Origin: Agarophyton chilense
Lineage: Eukaryota > Rhodophyta > Florideophyceae > Gracilariales > Gracilariaceae
Reading direction: 5' to 3'
NCBI GenBank assembly: GCA_030374765.1
Contig: JARGXX010000093.1
Coordinates: 1-64,000, forward strand
Length of the DNA: 64,000 nucleotides
Under the pieces are notes generated by a model that saw nothing but the letters and a program-made list of their open reading frames with translations, made no database searches and had not been told where the DNA came from. Of the stretch, positions 34,553 through 47,864 are shown one piece after another (the stretch's first letter is position 1; each line of letters begins with the position of its first letter). Both the position numbers and the translations under genes were made by a program.

Positions 34553-37440
34553 GGCCAGTTGGTACATGTCCAACTGGAACTGATTCCGGAACGCACCAAG
34601 TTGGTTCAGCGCCTTCATGTACTGTGCATTGCGCGGCAACAAACATTCAAGGAGCGTTAATGCAGCAACCACGGAAAAAGGCCCAGCCCTCTAAAAGTTG
34701 GTGACGCAAGCCTGGCGGATTCGAGCCAGCAAACCGACCTCGGCCGGAGAATCCATCATAAGTTGAGGCGGAGGACAAGCAATACCCGCCAACAAAGGTC
34801 GAACCGGACCAGCAACCTGCGAGGAGCTTGGTTGAGTAGGAGTCACACCTGTAGCGATAGGCGACTTACGACCTTGAGGTAACGGCTCGGACGGGAAGGG
34901 ACCAGCATAACGACCAACCGATGTCTCCACAGTACCGTGATAAGGTTCGGGGCTCGCGGGAGATCCATAAACAGGAGACTCCCCGGGATAATATTGGGCG
35001 TGGCGAGGCACAATCTTCCAAGTTGCGGGATCGAAAGCCTCCCAACCTTGATGGGAATCCAAATGGTAATTCTTGCTCTGCTCGAGATACGAGTCCAAAT
35101 CCTCCATGGTATAATCGGTCCCGTCAACGATGTTCTCGTAACCAAATCGGGAAATATTCTGGAAAACCCTCGGAGGTATGAAGAAGATGCGACCTACAGG
35201 TTGAACACCATCTCGGTATATTTCAGAGTCTGGATTGCGACAACCCCAATCAATACCGTAACGACCGGCCTCCAGAGCCAGGATGGCAACCAACACGGTC
35301 CACTCCGAGAGAGCAATCGACCAAATGAGGTAATACCGCTCAAGGTTCCGCGAAATTTGACTCTAGAAGTACGCCAAAACCGGCGGAGTGGGCACGCTCA
35401 GCGATAACGGAACCTCATAGGACTCCCACCACTCTGGTCGAAGCACGTACCAATCGCGTCTACCCTTTGCAGGTTGTGAGAAGTGCTCGACGTTATGAAA
35501 CATATGAATAACGTGAGTGAAAGAGTAACGAGTGCGAACGCGACTCTCCGTCGTTGCATCTTCGCCCCACCTACTACGGTCCGGCCATTTAATAATTGTG
35601 AAAGGCCAATTCAGGGAAACCAAGTCAGTTGAAACCGGAAGGTAAGTCTCCGGAAGAGACGGGTACTAGCACACTTGCACCAACAATCGACGGTAATAAT
35701 CCAGCTCCGGTTCGATGCGCACATACGGCAAGTCGCTCGGATATATCGGCGGGATGAAATACCTGAAACGTGTATGACGCTGCCGACTCTGGTAACATTC
35801 CATTCGACCCTGACGACGTTGAGACTCTTGGTCCCTTTTCTTCAAGAGCAATGGAACGGAGCGAAGGCGCTAGCAGTCCCAACGGGACAAACCAAAGTAG
35901 GTATCCAATTGTGGTCTAGTGAGAGCTGCCGGCCATGACGAATTCCCCACCGCCACAGGACAGGCCAATCTTGCTTCAACAGGTCATTGTGCGTCACCTG
36001 GTCGAAGGTAATACCAAAAGTCCATACTGACTCGTCGTCCGGGTCGCCGCACCAAACGCGAGATCGTGAGCTCAATTGGTTTGTTTTGTCGGGGAAAGTC
36101 CACCACTGCGTTGGTACGGGTCAGCCGGAGTCCCAGGGGAGAACTGTGTCGCAGGAACAGGCACGCTGCGAAAACTAATGTTGGTAGGCGTTCGAGAAGT
36201 CGAGCGAGTCATCTTCTTGGTAATACTACCGCCTCCACGGCCACGCGATGGGCCGCTACTTGAAATGGTTGGGAAGGCCGTAGATCGACCCGACGAACCA
36301 GGTGATGACTCGACCTCCACCACCGCGGTGAACACTAGCGGGTATTCATCCTTCTGAAGTGGAGCCTCCTCGGTCCGTTTTGAGGAGACGGCCAACGTAT
36401 CCCACCTTTCCGGTAGTACCGATATCGACGTTTCAGGTACAACAGTTGCCAGCGCACGGTCGCGAGCGGGTCCAGACCTTTGAGGTATCGTGGAGCGGGA
36501 CCAATCCGACCTTAAAGGCATAACTGCAGGGGTATCAATCCCTTCGGAGTCGCTGACTTCTTTAACCTCAATGGTAACCGGCATCTCACGTCTCTCGAGC
36601 GCTGGTGCTGCTTGTGGGGACGACTCACCCGTTCGAAGTATCGGTGACGAATCCACGATGCGGCGCGAGGTGCATCGACGTGGCACCGAGTGGGTTCGAA
36701 CGCGTGCGTGGAGGCGGTGCGATCCTGTCATCGCCTTGAGGGTAAACCGGAATACAAAACCGGAAAAAGGTCGCGCAATTACCGATGGGGCCGCTCAACA
36801 CCAAAAAGTTCTCACAACCGGAAGATTCTACCACGGACCCAGGCCAACACCTCAATGGTTGTATGGACGCAGGCTCAGGCCCCACAGGCGCTACGAGTCA
36901 ATCCTTAAAATCTACATGAAACCTGAAAGGTCGAGAAGCCGGGAAACCTTCAGGGAAAGCCGGAAGGCACGATTACGGTCGCGTCGCCGCTAATTAAAGG
37001 CAGCAATACCTGAAGAGTTGTCGAGCCGGGGAAACGACTAGGCGGGACGGCGCGCGCAGGGACCTAGGAGGGAAATGAAGTTTGAGCAACCGAGAAAGGT
37101 GCAATACCAACTTGGTTACACAGTGGGCTATGCGGAAGCAGAATCGCAAGCACGCAGGGCCACTACCGAAAAGGTGTCCGCGAGAGCGCTATTGACACTT
37201 CATCGTCCTCATGACAATCCCTACCTGAATTTTTGTCGCTCAATTCGTGTGCCGCCGTCGTCGATCGCCCTCCCCAACCGACACTGGCGCCGAGTTCTGA
37301 ACCTCAAGGAATCGCGCGTCGCGCATCGTGAGCAACCGCCGGCAGACACTACTTCGATGCCCGCGCCGCTGTCGCCCGCCATACCTCTATGGTTTGATGG
37401 AAGGAGACAGAGGGCGTGTCTCACGGGTAGGAAGGGGGTC
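34553..37440 (-). other. 3' part of a second LTR family with antisense frames (fossil)
   Basis: Between the Ty3 3' LTR and the LTR at 37441 the only sizeable frames are on the minus strand. The outermost (36072-36731) is Ser/Pro/Arg-rich and low-complexity. Those nearer the Ty3 LTR (to 34691) are Trp/Tyr-rich, such as FGYENIVDGTDYTMEDLDSY. The arrangement mirrors the antisense region of the neighbouring Ty3 element, so this is probably the internal 3' region of an element whose 3' LTR is 37441-38074, cut on its left by the Ty3 insertion. It is broken, with several breaks. No domain is recognised. Confidence 0.4.
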
Positions 37441-38074
37441 TGTCGTATAGTGGCAGAAGGGCTGACCTTTGAGGTTGTCGATATACTACGATGACCTTGT
37501 AGGTGATGGGTGCGAGGAATCATTGGCCAGGCAGCTCCGGGCGAGCTACCATCTAGGTGTTGTCAGACACGTGTAGTGTTGACATGTACCTTCTGGTTGA
37601 GTAATTGTTAGTACTTGTAATTATAATTATATTTATTATAGTACAGTAGTGGAGTGGCCACCTGGCACTGTAGCCAGTGCTGGCCAGGTCTCTGACACTA
37701 GGTCAGAGACCGTGCCTGGCTGGTACCTCCCGGGTGGTCTGGAGAGTGCAGTCCACTGCATATAGGGAACTACACCTCTACTATCCTAATCTTATAAAGA
37801 CAGGCATCACTTGGGGCACGGCAACACCTTTTGGTTCATCGTTTCTCAACTACCACACAGACGTTCCCGCGCGTCGACGCCTACCATCATTCACCTACAC
37901 GGTATAGGGTAGTTGCCCCGCCGTTTGTCCCTGCTGATTTTCACGGTGCCGTGTTACCATCGAGGTTTATTACGGGTACTTTCTAAAGTTGAGCGTCACC
38001 ACGTTTTCTAGGATTGAGAGTCTCCTTGCTCCCGATACAAGAGAGTAGCATACCCCAGAGGTGATTGTACGACA
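37441..38074 (+). repeat. LTR of a second family, copy 1
   Basis: 634 bp with perfect 6-bp inverted ends TGTCGT...ACGACA, preceded two bases upstream by a purine run (AGGAAGGGGG). It matches 61713-62321 throughout with moderate divergence. Inside lies a perfect hairpin (37687-37711: GGTCTCTGAC, loop ACTAG, GTCAGAGACC). Confidence 0.82.
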
Positions 38075-38272
38075 AGGCGGGGTACGTAACGGACATTTTC
38101 TCTTGTTCTTTTCGTTTTCTAAATGTTCAATGTATGTGCAGTGCTGAGCGATGTACGAGGAGTCAGTTTGCTACTAAATTTCTAAATTTATTCTCGGAGT
38201 GGATTCAAAAAGTGGTTAGTTTTATCTGTAGGGATAATGATGAAGATGTGATCTAATGATTTGGTTTAAGCT

Positions 38273-38276
<4 letters not shown>

Positions 38277-38320
<44 letters not shown>

Positions 38321-38325
38321 TGTGT
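38277..38325. repeat. (GT)n microsatellite
   Basis: About 20 uninterrupted TG units followed by slightly degenerate ones. Confidence 0.95.
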
Positions 38326-39199
38326 TCGTAAAGTGCGTTAGGCAACGTGTGAAAGATGAAAACAGGAAAGGTTTGAAGAGGTTTGTTTGGTTTCTGCAAT
38401 GAGTGAATGGCGGTTTGTGACTGATTGGGGGTTTCTCTTATTTTTTGAGTGGTATTTTGTCATGTGTTTTTGGGGGTGGTAGGTAGTAATTTTGGATGGA
38501 ATCTTTGTGGTTTAAGTTTTATTAGCCATGCTTAGCATAGTCCTCAAGGGGTGTTTCGGAGGGTTGTGTAGCGACCCTTTTTAGCCGAGAAAGTCGGTTA
38601 ATTTTAGGCAATATCATTTACTAATCTTTCTTGTTTCCAAGTTTGCTAGTATTAGTGTGGTAATATACACGTCGAAATTGACCTTCATTTCTGCTGTTTT
38701 TCTGGTGCAAGAAGGGAGAATCTGAGCTACGGAATTCTTCCTCTCATCCTAGAAGTTTGCTAGTGTGCTAGATTCTTTAGCACTTTCGTACTAGCACATT
38801 TGCAGATTAACGAGTGACTTCCTAGCATTAAAATACTTGGTTTTTGGAAGTAAATTTCCATTTCTGAGAAAACAGACGGAGTGAGCTCGCTTATTTGCAG
38901 CACATAGTCTTCCCGGCAAATTCTCCAAGTCGAGTGCCTTGGAATCTGTCGTTAAGGACTTTCTTTCATTTATCGGATGGCAACAGGATCTTCATGAGAA
39001 TATCATCGGTCAATACTCGGAAAATCTGCTTCGTATATGTTGCTTGCAATGCGTACCACTGTCTTCTGTCAAACAACCACCGGTCGCCCTTGTTCTGTAG
39101 TTGGGGGGTTTGATCTGGAGATTGCCCGCAATCCGACCATCGCTATTCTTCCTGAAAGCATCTTTCTTTGTCACTCATCACTCATGCACGTCTTTTTGA
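38326..39199. other. Gene-free stretch
   Basis: AT-leaning DNA with no reading frame, RNA gene or repeat that I can support. Short frames near 38895-39113 and 39037-39306 overlap in different frames and do not look conserved. Confidence 0.5.
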
Positions 39200-39757
39200 G
39201 GGCTTTATCTTGCCGCACGGAAGGAGGCGTCCGCTTTATCATCAGTTTTACCACTGGCACATATAGATCCCGATGGGGAGAGCTGGACAACCTTCGTCGC
39301 CTTTGACGCAAGTCCGAATACAGCAGGTATCGTTTACGCCAAAGTCTTCTACAGTGCAATAGAACTATTATTAGATCTTGCAGCAAGAGGGCACACTCTT
39401 ACAAACCTTGAATGTCAAAAATTACACAGTATCGTGCGCCGTTGTGAAGATATTCCGGCCTTTTCTCACAAGTTGCGGCAAATGCAGCACATCAACGGTA
39501 TCGAAGGACATACGGGTGTTTTCGCACTCGAATGAGTCGTCTCATGTGACAAATATGGAAGACGATTTGGTCTGCTCTCTGATTCTACTCCGGCAATAGG
39601 TGCTTTCACGAAAAGAAGGTCTTCATCGCTAAGTCCCGCACTACCAGCTCGTCGGTTTGTGGCAGTGATGCTAGCTCACGATTTTGGCCCATGCCTTCCA
39701 TACAACCCATCTCGTATAATCCCTGATCTCCTTCGACTCGTTTGGCCGTCTTAAACC
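39200..39757 (+). pseudogene. Protein-like open frames of unknown origin
   Basis: 39200-39533 is open without an ATG and reads like coding sequence, for example TFVAFDASPNTAGIVYAKVF and ELLLDLAARGHTLTNLECQK. 39548-39757 is open in the same sense direction and ends LLRLVWPS. The FDAS...GIVY stretch weakly recalls an RNase H-like strand, but I would not name a family. It may be an eroded gene, or leader sequence of the LTR element starting near 40080. Treated as a relic. Confidence 0.3.
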
Positions 39758-40079
39758 ACCGTGTTTCCGTGACTTGTGCATGGAGTTCCAAACGAGACTC
39801 AAGATTGCTCGAACGAACGTTTTCGGCTTGCGTTTTCGTCATCGCCCATAACCGATTACTGCAGTACAGAGAACAAAACACACGCTTTCACCTGCCTCCG
39901 AAATTTGGCTCATCTACATCCGCTGGAATTGGAATCGCGCAAACAATAGTTGGAGACAGTGAAATCACTATCATCAATCATGAGACAGTGACAACACGTC
40001 AAATCTTGCATGTCGATGTTGTCTCCAGGAAAGCTTTTTGATTTGAAATAAACCCCCTAACATAAAGAAGTTAAGAATG

Positions 40080-43000
40080 CGGCAACGTTTTTGCCTGTTC
40101 TTGGACAGGTTGGTGCGCTTTCTGTCACTTTCAAGACGGTAAACGCCGCATATTTGAAAAGGTAGAAGATTTCAACAAGGACCACGAAGAGGCCGTAAAA
40201 CTCAGTTCTGCGTCTAGCAAAGACTGCACTGACAGTTTTACACTGCATTCTATCTGCCTGCTCGGTGAAATCGAAGGTGCAGATTCAATCGAACAGGCCA
40301 CGGGAGAGAAAGTCAGAACTTGGTTTGCGACAGCCTCTATAGTACCATCGAAGGAAAAATCTGAACGCTTGGACGCTGTATTGAACGCAGTGACCTACAC
40401 GCCATACAAAGAGAATCCTGGCGCAGGCGTAGCAAAATCCATCATCGATGTATTCAAGTTTCTTTAAAAGCAGAACGTTTCAGAAGTGATACAGGACATA
40501 GATCTTTCAAGCCATTTCATCAATCGCTTTGTAAAGAAATTAGAACCCACTGTCCTTCGAGAGATAATCAAAATGAAACGATCAGGGTGGCAAAAGCCTC
40601 AACTGGCTAATATTCGTTTATTCAACGACGAAGTTTCACAAGTCGCCAGTGAAATTCTTCTGATTGAAGTGGCACGGCTGCGGACCAAATCACGGAACTC
40701 CCGCGAGCGTTCACACAGCTAACGCAAAAAAGAGCGAAATAAACCTGCACGACAAGAAGAACCAGGACAAGTGGGAGACCACGGCTGACGCTTCTAATAC
40801 ACGCAAGAAGAAAAAAAAGAACGTAGAGAGGACAGACACATGTCTCAATCCTGACTGCAATCTACAGCATTTTCTGAGGGACTGTAGTAATACCTCTTCC
40901 GATAGCAAAACAGAGCTCTTTAAAGAACATTACAAACGTAAAACCTCTCAAAGGGCCGAAGCGGTCAGAGATGTCTCTAAGTCTACTGCCTCGGCACCTG
41001 AATTGGAAAATGGCAGTTTTGATTTTGCTCGGGAAGCTGTATTCGATGTGGTTCTGGGGGATTCTGGATCCGATTTCATCGCGATCACGGTTCCAGCATT
41101 GAACAAATTGTTGGCTGTGAAACCGGAACTGGTCGTAAATCACTTCAATGAACCTTTAGAGTTGGTTGTCGAATTCAAGCTTGACGATAACAGCAAGTTT
41201 ACTGCCATGCGTTCCGTTCTACTATCCGTCAAAATTTATCTACCAGGATCGAATATTCCGCTGCACTTCCGCGGATTCGAGTTCTAAGTTGTGGACCAAG
41301 AAATGGACGAATTATAACTGGGTCACCCTTTTTTGAATTCTATTGGTTTCAAGCTGAAGGATCATCTCGTCCGTGTAAATTCGATGATAAATGATAAGCA
41401 CGTAGATGAATTGGAACCACAGAAGCTGACGGTGGGAGTAGCATCATATCACGGGCTCTCGTATGAAATTGGCGACTATGATCCAATCACACTTCCGCAG
41501 TCCATCTCAGCGGGATTTGGGGCAGACTCAGAGCAGTCAATCAAGATTGCTTTTGCGAAAATACTCCGAGATGAAAAAAAGAATGGTATATCATCTGACG
41601 TTCAGACTCGGTTGGAAGCTTTGCTGAAGCAGTACAGAGGTGTCTTCCGCATCGAGCTTGTTAATGACCAACCTGCAGATGTTCCGCCTGTTGTGATTAC
41701 GCCAGTGAAGAACGCCAAGCCGTATCGTTCGCCTCAACGACGATATGCAGCTCAGGAGCGCGTTTTCATTTCGAACAAGACTCGAGAGCTGAAGACCATT
41801 GGAGCTAGTCCAACCCTCGCTCTCCCGAAGCCAGGATCAGAAAAACTGCGCTTCACAGTAGATCTACGTGGTCTAAACTCGCGGACTGCGCCTATTCAAT
41901 TTGCGATGCCTCATTCGGCTTCTTTACTCCAAGAAGGAGTAATAAGCACATGTTTTGCGAACGTAGATCTCGCTCATGGGTATTGGCAGGTCCCACCCTC
42001 TGCGGATTCTCAACAAATTATGTCAATTCAAACACCACTGGGAGCCTATTCGACAAGGCGCTTTCTTCAGGGAGGAAATGATTCTGGAAATCGCTTTCAA
42101 GTTGTTCTCGCCGGAAATTTCGAAAAACATGTAAGAAATATGTGCCAGTGGCTCAATGACGTTCTATTTTTCGCCAAGGATGAGAAGGAGCTACTGGATA
42201 ACATCGACTTCTATCTGGGAGTATGCAAAGAAAGTGGACTGAAAATACATGCAGAGAAATCTAGTTTCTTTGCACGTGAGGCACACTTGTGTGGGCGAAT
42301 TATTTCGACCGCAGGAGTGAAGTACCATCCATGACATTTCCAGTCCCTGTTATCAATAAAGGCACCAGAGAAGACATATGACCTCAAACAGTTTCTTTGC
42401 GCCACGAACTGGATGCGGAACTCAATACCGAATTGCACCGCGCGTGTATCCTCTCTTCACAGACTTCTTGAAGTCTCATACACCAAGGCCGGAAAACGGA
42501 CAAAGAGGGCATTTCGAAATATTTCCATGGCCGACTGAGGGGGGTGGGATCACGATGCCGCTTTCACCAACATCAAATCTCAACTCGCCGCCTCCCTCAA
42601 ACTCGCGCACCCTATGGACAACCACAACATCTGTTTACTTACAGACGCATCAGATACACTCTGGCCGGCCCTTCCTACCCAGGTACGCACTGAAGATAGA
42701 AACAAGCCCATCTAGGAACAGAACCACCAATCGCTTTGCTTCCTATCCGGAACCTTCTCCGGCTCTGCGGCCAACTGGACGGTATCAGAGAAGGAAGGGT
42801 AAGCCATAGTCGAGTCTTTGTGCCGTTTCGACAATCTATTCGTGGGTTACGAGGTATCTATCTTTAAAGACCATGCGAATTTGGTGTATTTGTACGACCC
42901 ATACGGCCGTAGCCATAAAATAAGTCGTCACACTTTAAGCAAATTAATGCGTTGTGCCATCTAGCTCAGTGCATTCCGCTATGCTATCGAACATCTCCCT

Positions 43001-44450
43001 GGCGATCGAAACGTCTCGGCTGACATGCTCACGCGTTGGGCTGTTCAGTGTAAAGATACCATTAAGGCTACAAAAATTCTTCAAGCCGAGTCCTTAATGG
43101 TCGGCCCAGTCAATCCCGGCGTCGAGACCAAGAAGAACTGGCCATATCTGCATGACATATTGGAGTCCCAGAAGAGAAGTAATGAGAAACCGCAAACTTC
43201 ACTGAGGGAAATCGATGGAGTAGTCAAAGGAGAGAAGAATTTGATTTGGGTACCAAATGAGGACGTAAGACTCAAACTTCGAATTCTTATTGCAGCGCAC
43301 ACAGGCCATGGTGGACACCGTACTGTAACCAGAGTCACTCTGGATACAGTACGAGCTCATTTCTACTGGGACTGTACGTTAGTTTTGAAGGACGACCACA
43401 ACGGCTATGTGTGGCTGACACCTACCAAGAAAGCCACCGGCGAGGTCCTTACTACAGTACTCATTCGTTTGTTTGCAGCTTTGGGTGTTGCCCACCAATG
43501 GATCTCAGATCGCGAATTCCATTTCAAGAATGAGCTTTTCCGACTACTAAAGGCCAAAACCAAATCCGACCATCACTTTACCTTTGCCTATTGTCCCTAG
43601 TCAAATGTAAGAGTGGAGGTAGTTAACAGGGAGCTTCTACTGGCGATGCGTGCTCTACTCTCCGAAGACCTTCTGAAGCATAGTTGCTGCAAAGCCTAAC
43701 CCCAGTGGTACAGTCGATTCTTAGTAAGTCTATTTTGGAGCGGCTTGGGAATCGATGTCCTCTCACTGCATTCACAGGGCTGCCATTAGACACACCTCTG
43801 CGTGCGATTCCCCGCAACTTTGATTGCAAGTTGCAGCTGCACAGTGTTAATTTTGTGCACGCAACACAGAGACAGAACATTAGGAATCTCTTAACGGGCT
43901 TGGAAAAAATGCACAAAGAAATAGCAGCCAGTACAAGCAAGAAGCGTTAAAAGGCGGTTGCACGGCAAACTCGGAAAACGACTGTTCGTCCCGTGAATTT
44001 CGCTGAAGGGGACTACGTGCTGCGATGCGTTATCTCTCATGAACGCTCTCGAAAGCCTGCGCTTAGGTAGATTGGTCCCTTTCGCATTGTTGAATGCCGT
44101 AGCAACTACCTTCTTCTCATCGAAGACCTTCTGACAAATTGCAATGGGAGATGTCATGGACGGCGGCTAGAGTTTTTCCGAAACGAGGATTTCAAAATTA
44201 CAGAAGAAATTCAAGAACACTTGGCAAATCAACAAGATGATCTACTGGATATCGTCAGTTTTCTTGGCATTCGTCGCCGAAATGGTAAGATCCAGCAACA
44301 GATAAAGTGGTGGGTTTCCGAAGTGGAGGAAACAGACTGGGTTCAACTGTCATGTCTACGGAACGATGTTCCGGAAATGGTCGCAGAATACATTTCGGAG
44401 CTCTTTCAGCAAGGTACGACGAACGAACGAACCCTCGCTTTCACAATTTG
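40080..44450 (+). mobile_element. Second Ty3/gypsy element with chromodomain (fossil)
   Basis: A distinct Ty3 lineage without recognised LTRs. Parts in order: gag-like region (about 40140-40720, with FVKKLEPTVLREIIKMKR); a cysteine-bearing CLNPDCNLQH segment (near 40845); aspartic protease (DSGSDF, near 41060); reverse transcriptase (near 41850-42330; NVDLAHGYWQVP and the catalytic-loop equivalent QWLNDVLFF); RNase H region (to about 43030); integrase HHCC zinc region (near 43300) and core (near 43500); C-terminal chromodomain-like segment (near 44240-44400). Its style resembles Ty3 elements of oomycetes and similar protists. It is broken, with several breaks, and looks old. Confidence 0.8.
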
Positions 44451-46227
44451 ATATCGATTTCAACGCTTACGTTTCGAACTCATGGGGTGCTGTTGTGGGC
44501 AGCGGCGTGGCGCAGATGCATCAACCTGATTACAGTACACAAAATATATCGCGCGCAAATGCACTGGATTGAATAAGATATCAGACTGTGCTGTTTAGTT
44601 GATTCATCCTCCCACGTAGTGTACCACGCCTCGGTGCCTCTACGTTTACGTTCTGCCAGCGGCGAAGTGCCACACTTGTCTCCGTAAAAGCTCTCTGACA
44701 TCTTCAGTCAGGGGTATCAGACCTCAATCAAGAGGTGTGCCCGATAGATTGGCTTCAGTCTTCTCCCGTTCAGAGAACCTTGGCGTTCCGTAGAACAAAC
44801 AGCCCAAGATCCGTTAACAATCTTCAGCGCTGCATTACAAAAAGAGGTTGGTTGCAAACACCTCTGTTAAGATTGGGTTGTTGGTAGAAAACAGGATCGT
44901 TTGATTGAAGTGCCTGACCAGAATATATTCTTTTCTCAATGTTCTACTGCTGTTTTTGAGGTCATCGCAGACAACGAAAGAACACCACGGGCAAAAATCA
45001 TTCCCGATCTTTGCAAGAAAAGGTTTACATATTACGTTTTCAACACTCTTTTCTGCCACAATATCCAGCCAAGCTTTCGATAACGACTTCCCAAAGATCG
45101 AAGAAGGATTTCTATCTAGCTGTACGCATGGTGACGATTAGGCAAAGCAGTTCCGCTCACAAATAGATTTCAATGACACGATGACGTCAACTGAGCATAT
45201 GCACTCACATCGCGCCAGACACACGTACACAGATCCACAAGAAGATAGAGTTCAAAGCTAGAAAGTACACTAGGTCTCTAAAAAATGTACCAAATGCATG
45301 TCAAGGGACTTGCGTTTTTCCAAAAGAGTAAGAAATTCCGAAATGGAAAGCTTTTATTATTGAAATAGATATCCACCACAAATACAGCTCCGATGCCTGT
45401 TTCAAAATCATATCGCTCGCCCAGATTATCCAAAAATTAACGTTTTGTGTACAGAAAAGCTAACAAAATCAGTGTGACAAAATTTTGATGTAAAAATACT
45501 ATTTCAAACACATAACCTTGATTGCATCATATTTACTCTAACGCTAGAGCAGTACATTAATTTAACTCCTTAAACCTCTATAACGCTTATACAGCGCTTT
45601 GGAATTGATTCCATAAACCGGTTTATGGAATTACTGTCAATCTTTTCTAAGCAATCTTTGATACAATTCTTCAAGGAAAAATGCATTAAAATGGCTCTTT
45701 TGCCCATAAACCATTGAAGCTAACTTCGGGCCAACATTTCTGCGAAACATGGGGAATGCACAAGTAAAATGCGCGCCGCTTCTTTTATACTGGAGGATTC
45801 CTGAAAACATAAATTACTCCACCCGAAATAGTACGCACATTTTACTTTAGTACGCCATAATACCACGAAAATGAGACGTAGATTTCTGTGTGTAGCCGTT
45901 TCAAACGCTTTCCAACTTTAAAACAAGTTCTACGCGGAACAAATCGTTTACCTCCCTCTCTGAGAACGTTGCGCCACAACCGCCCGTAGCCTATCCTCCA
46001 CATCTGCCACGTCTACCACGTCCGCTAGCGCTGATCTGACGTCCTTGACTGCGCCCACGACCCGATATTCGCGCTACACGGCGCTAGTTCGGGGTCGCTC
46101 GTAAAATTGGAGCGTAGGAGAGAGTCGGTGGATCGGCGATCAAGGCAGTGGCGATAAGAAGGTCAGATCCTCCGTAGCCTGCCGATACGACCCCACTCGA
46201 GAGGGATTACGCTAAAAATTGCGGTAG
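44451..46227. other. AT-rich gene-free stretch with a perfect palindrome
   Basis: There are no supported genes. Small frames at 44835-45141 on both strands have no recognisable content. A perfect 24-bp palindrome, ATTCCATAAACCGGTTTATGGAAT, lies at 45608-45631. Confidence 0.5.
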
Positions 46228-46476
46228 TGCAAGGCGTTTCCGAAGTGTGTGCGCGTGCGGAAACGGGATGAAATAGTGGTATGTGACGATTTGCGGGCGC
46301 AGTTGCAAAGGGACGGGGTGCGCGTCTTTGCGGAGCTCTTGATGCGCGATTTGTGGCGTGAGCGTGCGGGAAAAGAGGTTCAAGAAGAATTTGAGGGATC
46401 TCTGCTGATAGCGAGTGGAGAAGCTGGGGTTTTAGTTGGAACGGCGAAGAAGCAAACTGGGGATGCGAAATACTAA
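46228..46476 (+). CDS. Possible gene fragment, unknown function
   Basis: This frame is open from 46228 to the stop at 46476 with a charged, helix-like sequence (RDEIVVCDDLRAQLQRDG, LLMRDLWRERAGKEV). There is no ATG near the start; the first in-frame ATG is at about 46339. It could be the last exon of an interrupted host gene or a relic. GC content rises here relative to the flanks. No domain is recognised. A minus-strand frame over the same bases (46163-46645) is Pro/Arg-rich and looks like its shadow. Confidence 0.25.
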   Translation, partial: CKAFPKCVRVRKRDEIVVCDDLRAQLQRDGVRVFAELLMRDLWRERAGKEVQEEFEGSLLIASGEAGVLVGTAKKQTGDAKY

Positions 46477-47864
46477 AAACTAGCACGTTCAATTGGATGG
46501 TCGGAAATGGGGATTTTTGAATACACATATGGTTCAAAATTGCACAAACTGTGAAAACACACTTTCTGTTTTTATGTTTGTAGGAGTTCTCCACTAACGT
46601 AAGGAAAGCAAATCGGTCTACCGTTGCACTCAAGTAATGTAGCAATTAAGATCTTAATTGGACATAACACTGTAGAAAGGATAATTATTTAAAGCCACAA
46701 TTACGGTACGAAACGCAGATGAGTTCTGATTTTATAAAGGCGCGCAAATAAAGACAAGCTGCCGGTGCCGTATCATAAGCCGCACGACTTCTCGCGCCGG
46801 TATGCCTCCAAATTGTCTATATAAAGCCAGCCTTGGTCGACTCAGACCAAGTATGGTCAAGCAAGCTCGTATAAGGCTGCTCGAAGACTATTTGTTTTGG
46901 CACGAAAATCATCTTTAAGCACAGTCTGTACCTTTCTCGCCATCAAGTCTTTTCTTTCTTGGGCTGATTTCTGTTCTCTCCAGCGACAGAGCCATTCTTT
47001 TTTGGAAACACGTCACTAACATGGGACTGTTTAGAACCTATTGTCGATATCATAACTGCGTGATACGGCGTAGGGCTCACACTCTACGGCTATTTAAAAT
47101 TCTTTGAAGAGTAAGTGATTTTCACTGCACATTTGGTATTGTGAGGAAGTACTGAATTTGTGTGTCTCGCATACATTGGCAATGTCTGCGAAATTTTTGG
47201 GCCAGTATAAAACTGTGCATGCTTCTGATTCGGAAATAAAAGCCGTCAGTGTCACCAATGAAACCACATCCTTCACGAACTCTTCACAATCTCCCGGATT
47301 TCTGAATGACCCCTCGCCCATCACATTTCCGAGTCGTACCTCAACTTGAAAAGCTTCGCCATCGTTCTCCATTTTGTAAAGTCTCCCTTAAACGCTTTTC
47401 CATTTGCAGCATCAATGTGCAAAGCCAGCGCCAATTTTAGGTACATTAAGGCAGCCGTTAGCATCAAAACGCGTTACGACACGCTAATCACAGAGATAAC
47501 GACATCTGGTGCCGCGTATGCGATAAAAAGATTCCCGAAGCTCACCATCTTTCTCTTAATTATAAATGTTGTCTTTATCGTGCCAGCGTCAGAAAAAAAG
47601 AATATCAGAACGTTTGCGATATATATATACACAGTTTTTTGTCGTGATGTAGGCCTTAACATATTTTATTTAATTAAATCACATCTTTATACCTTTGATG
47701 CTGCCTGTCAAATATATATATTGATCATTTTATCATTCGCACTCTGTACCTATTACACCTCTTCTTTCTGCAGTGTTTCTTTGTCTCCTTTTCTTTGCTC
47801 TTTTCTGGACTGGTACTCTCGATAGCATATCTATTACTTGTATCTCCTTGGGTGATAACCAACC
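46477..47864. other. Gene-free stretch
   Basis: AT-rich, with TATATAAAG near 46819 and poly-T/TA runs. Small frames (47094-47372 minus, 47346-47825 plus) are hydrophobic or low-complexity, and I see no domain. Confidence 0.45.

Noticed and set aside
46163-46645. 160-codon minus-strand frame
   Set aside because: Pro/Arg/Ala-rich shadow opposite a more plausible plus-strand frame; no domain.
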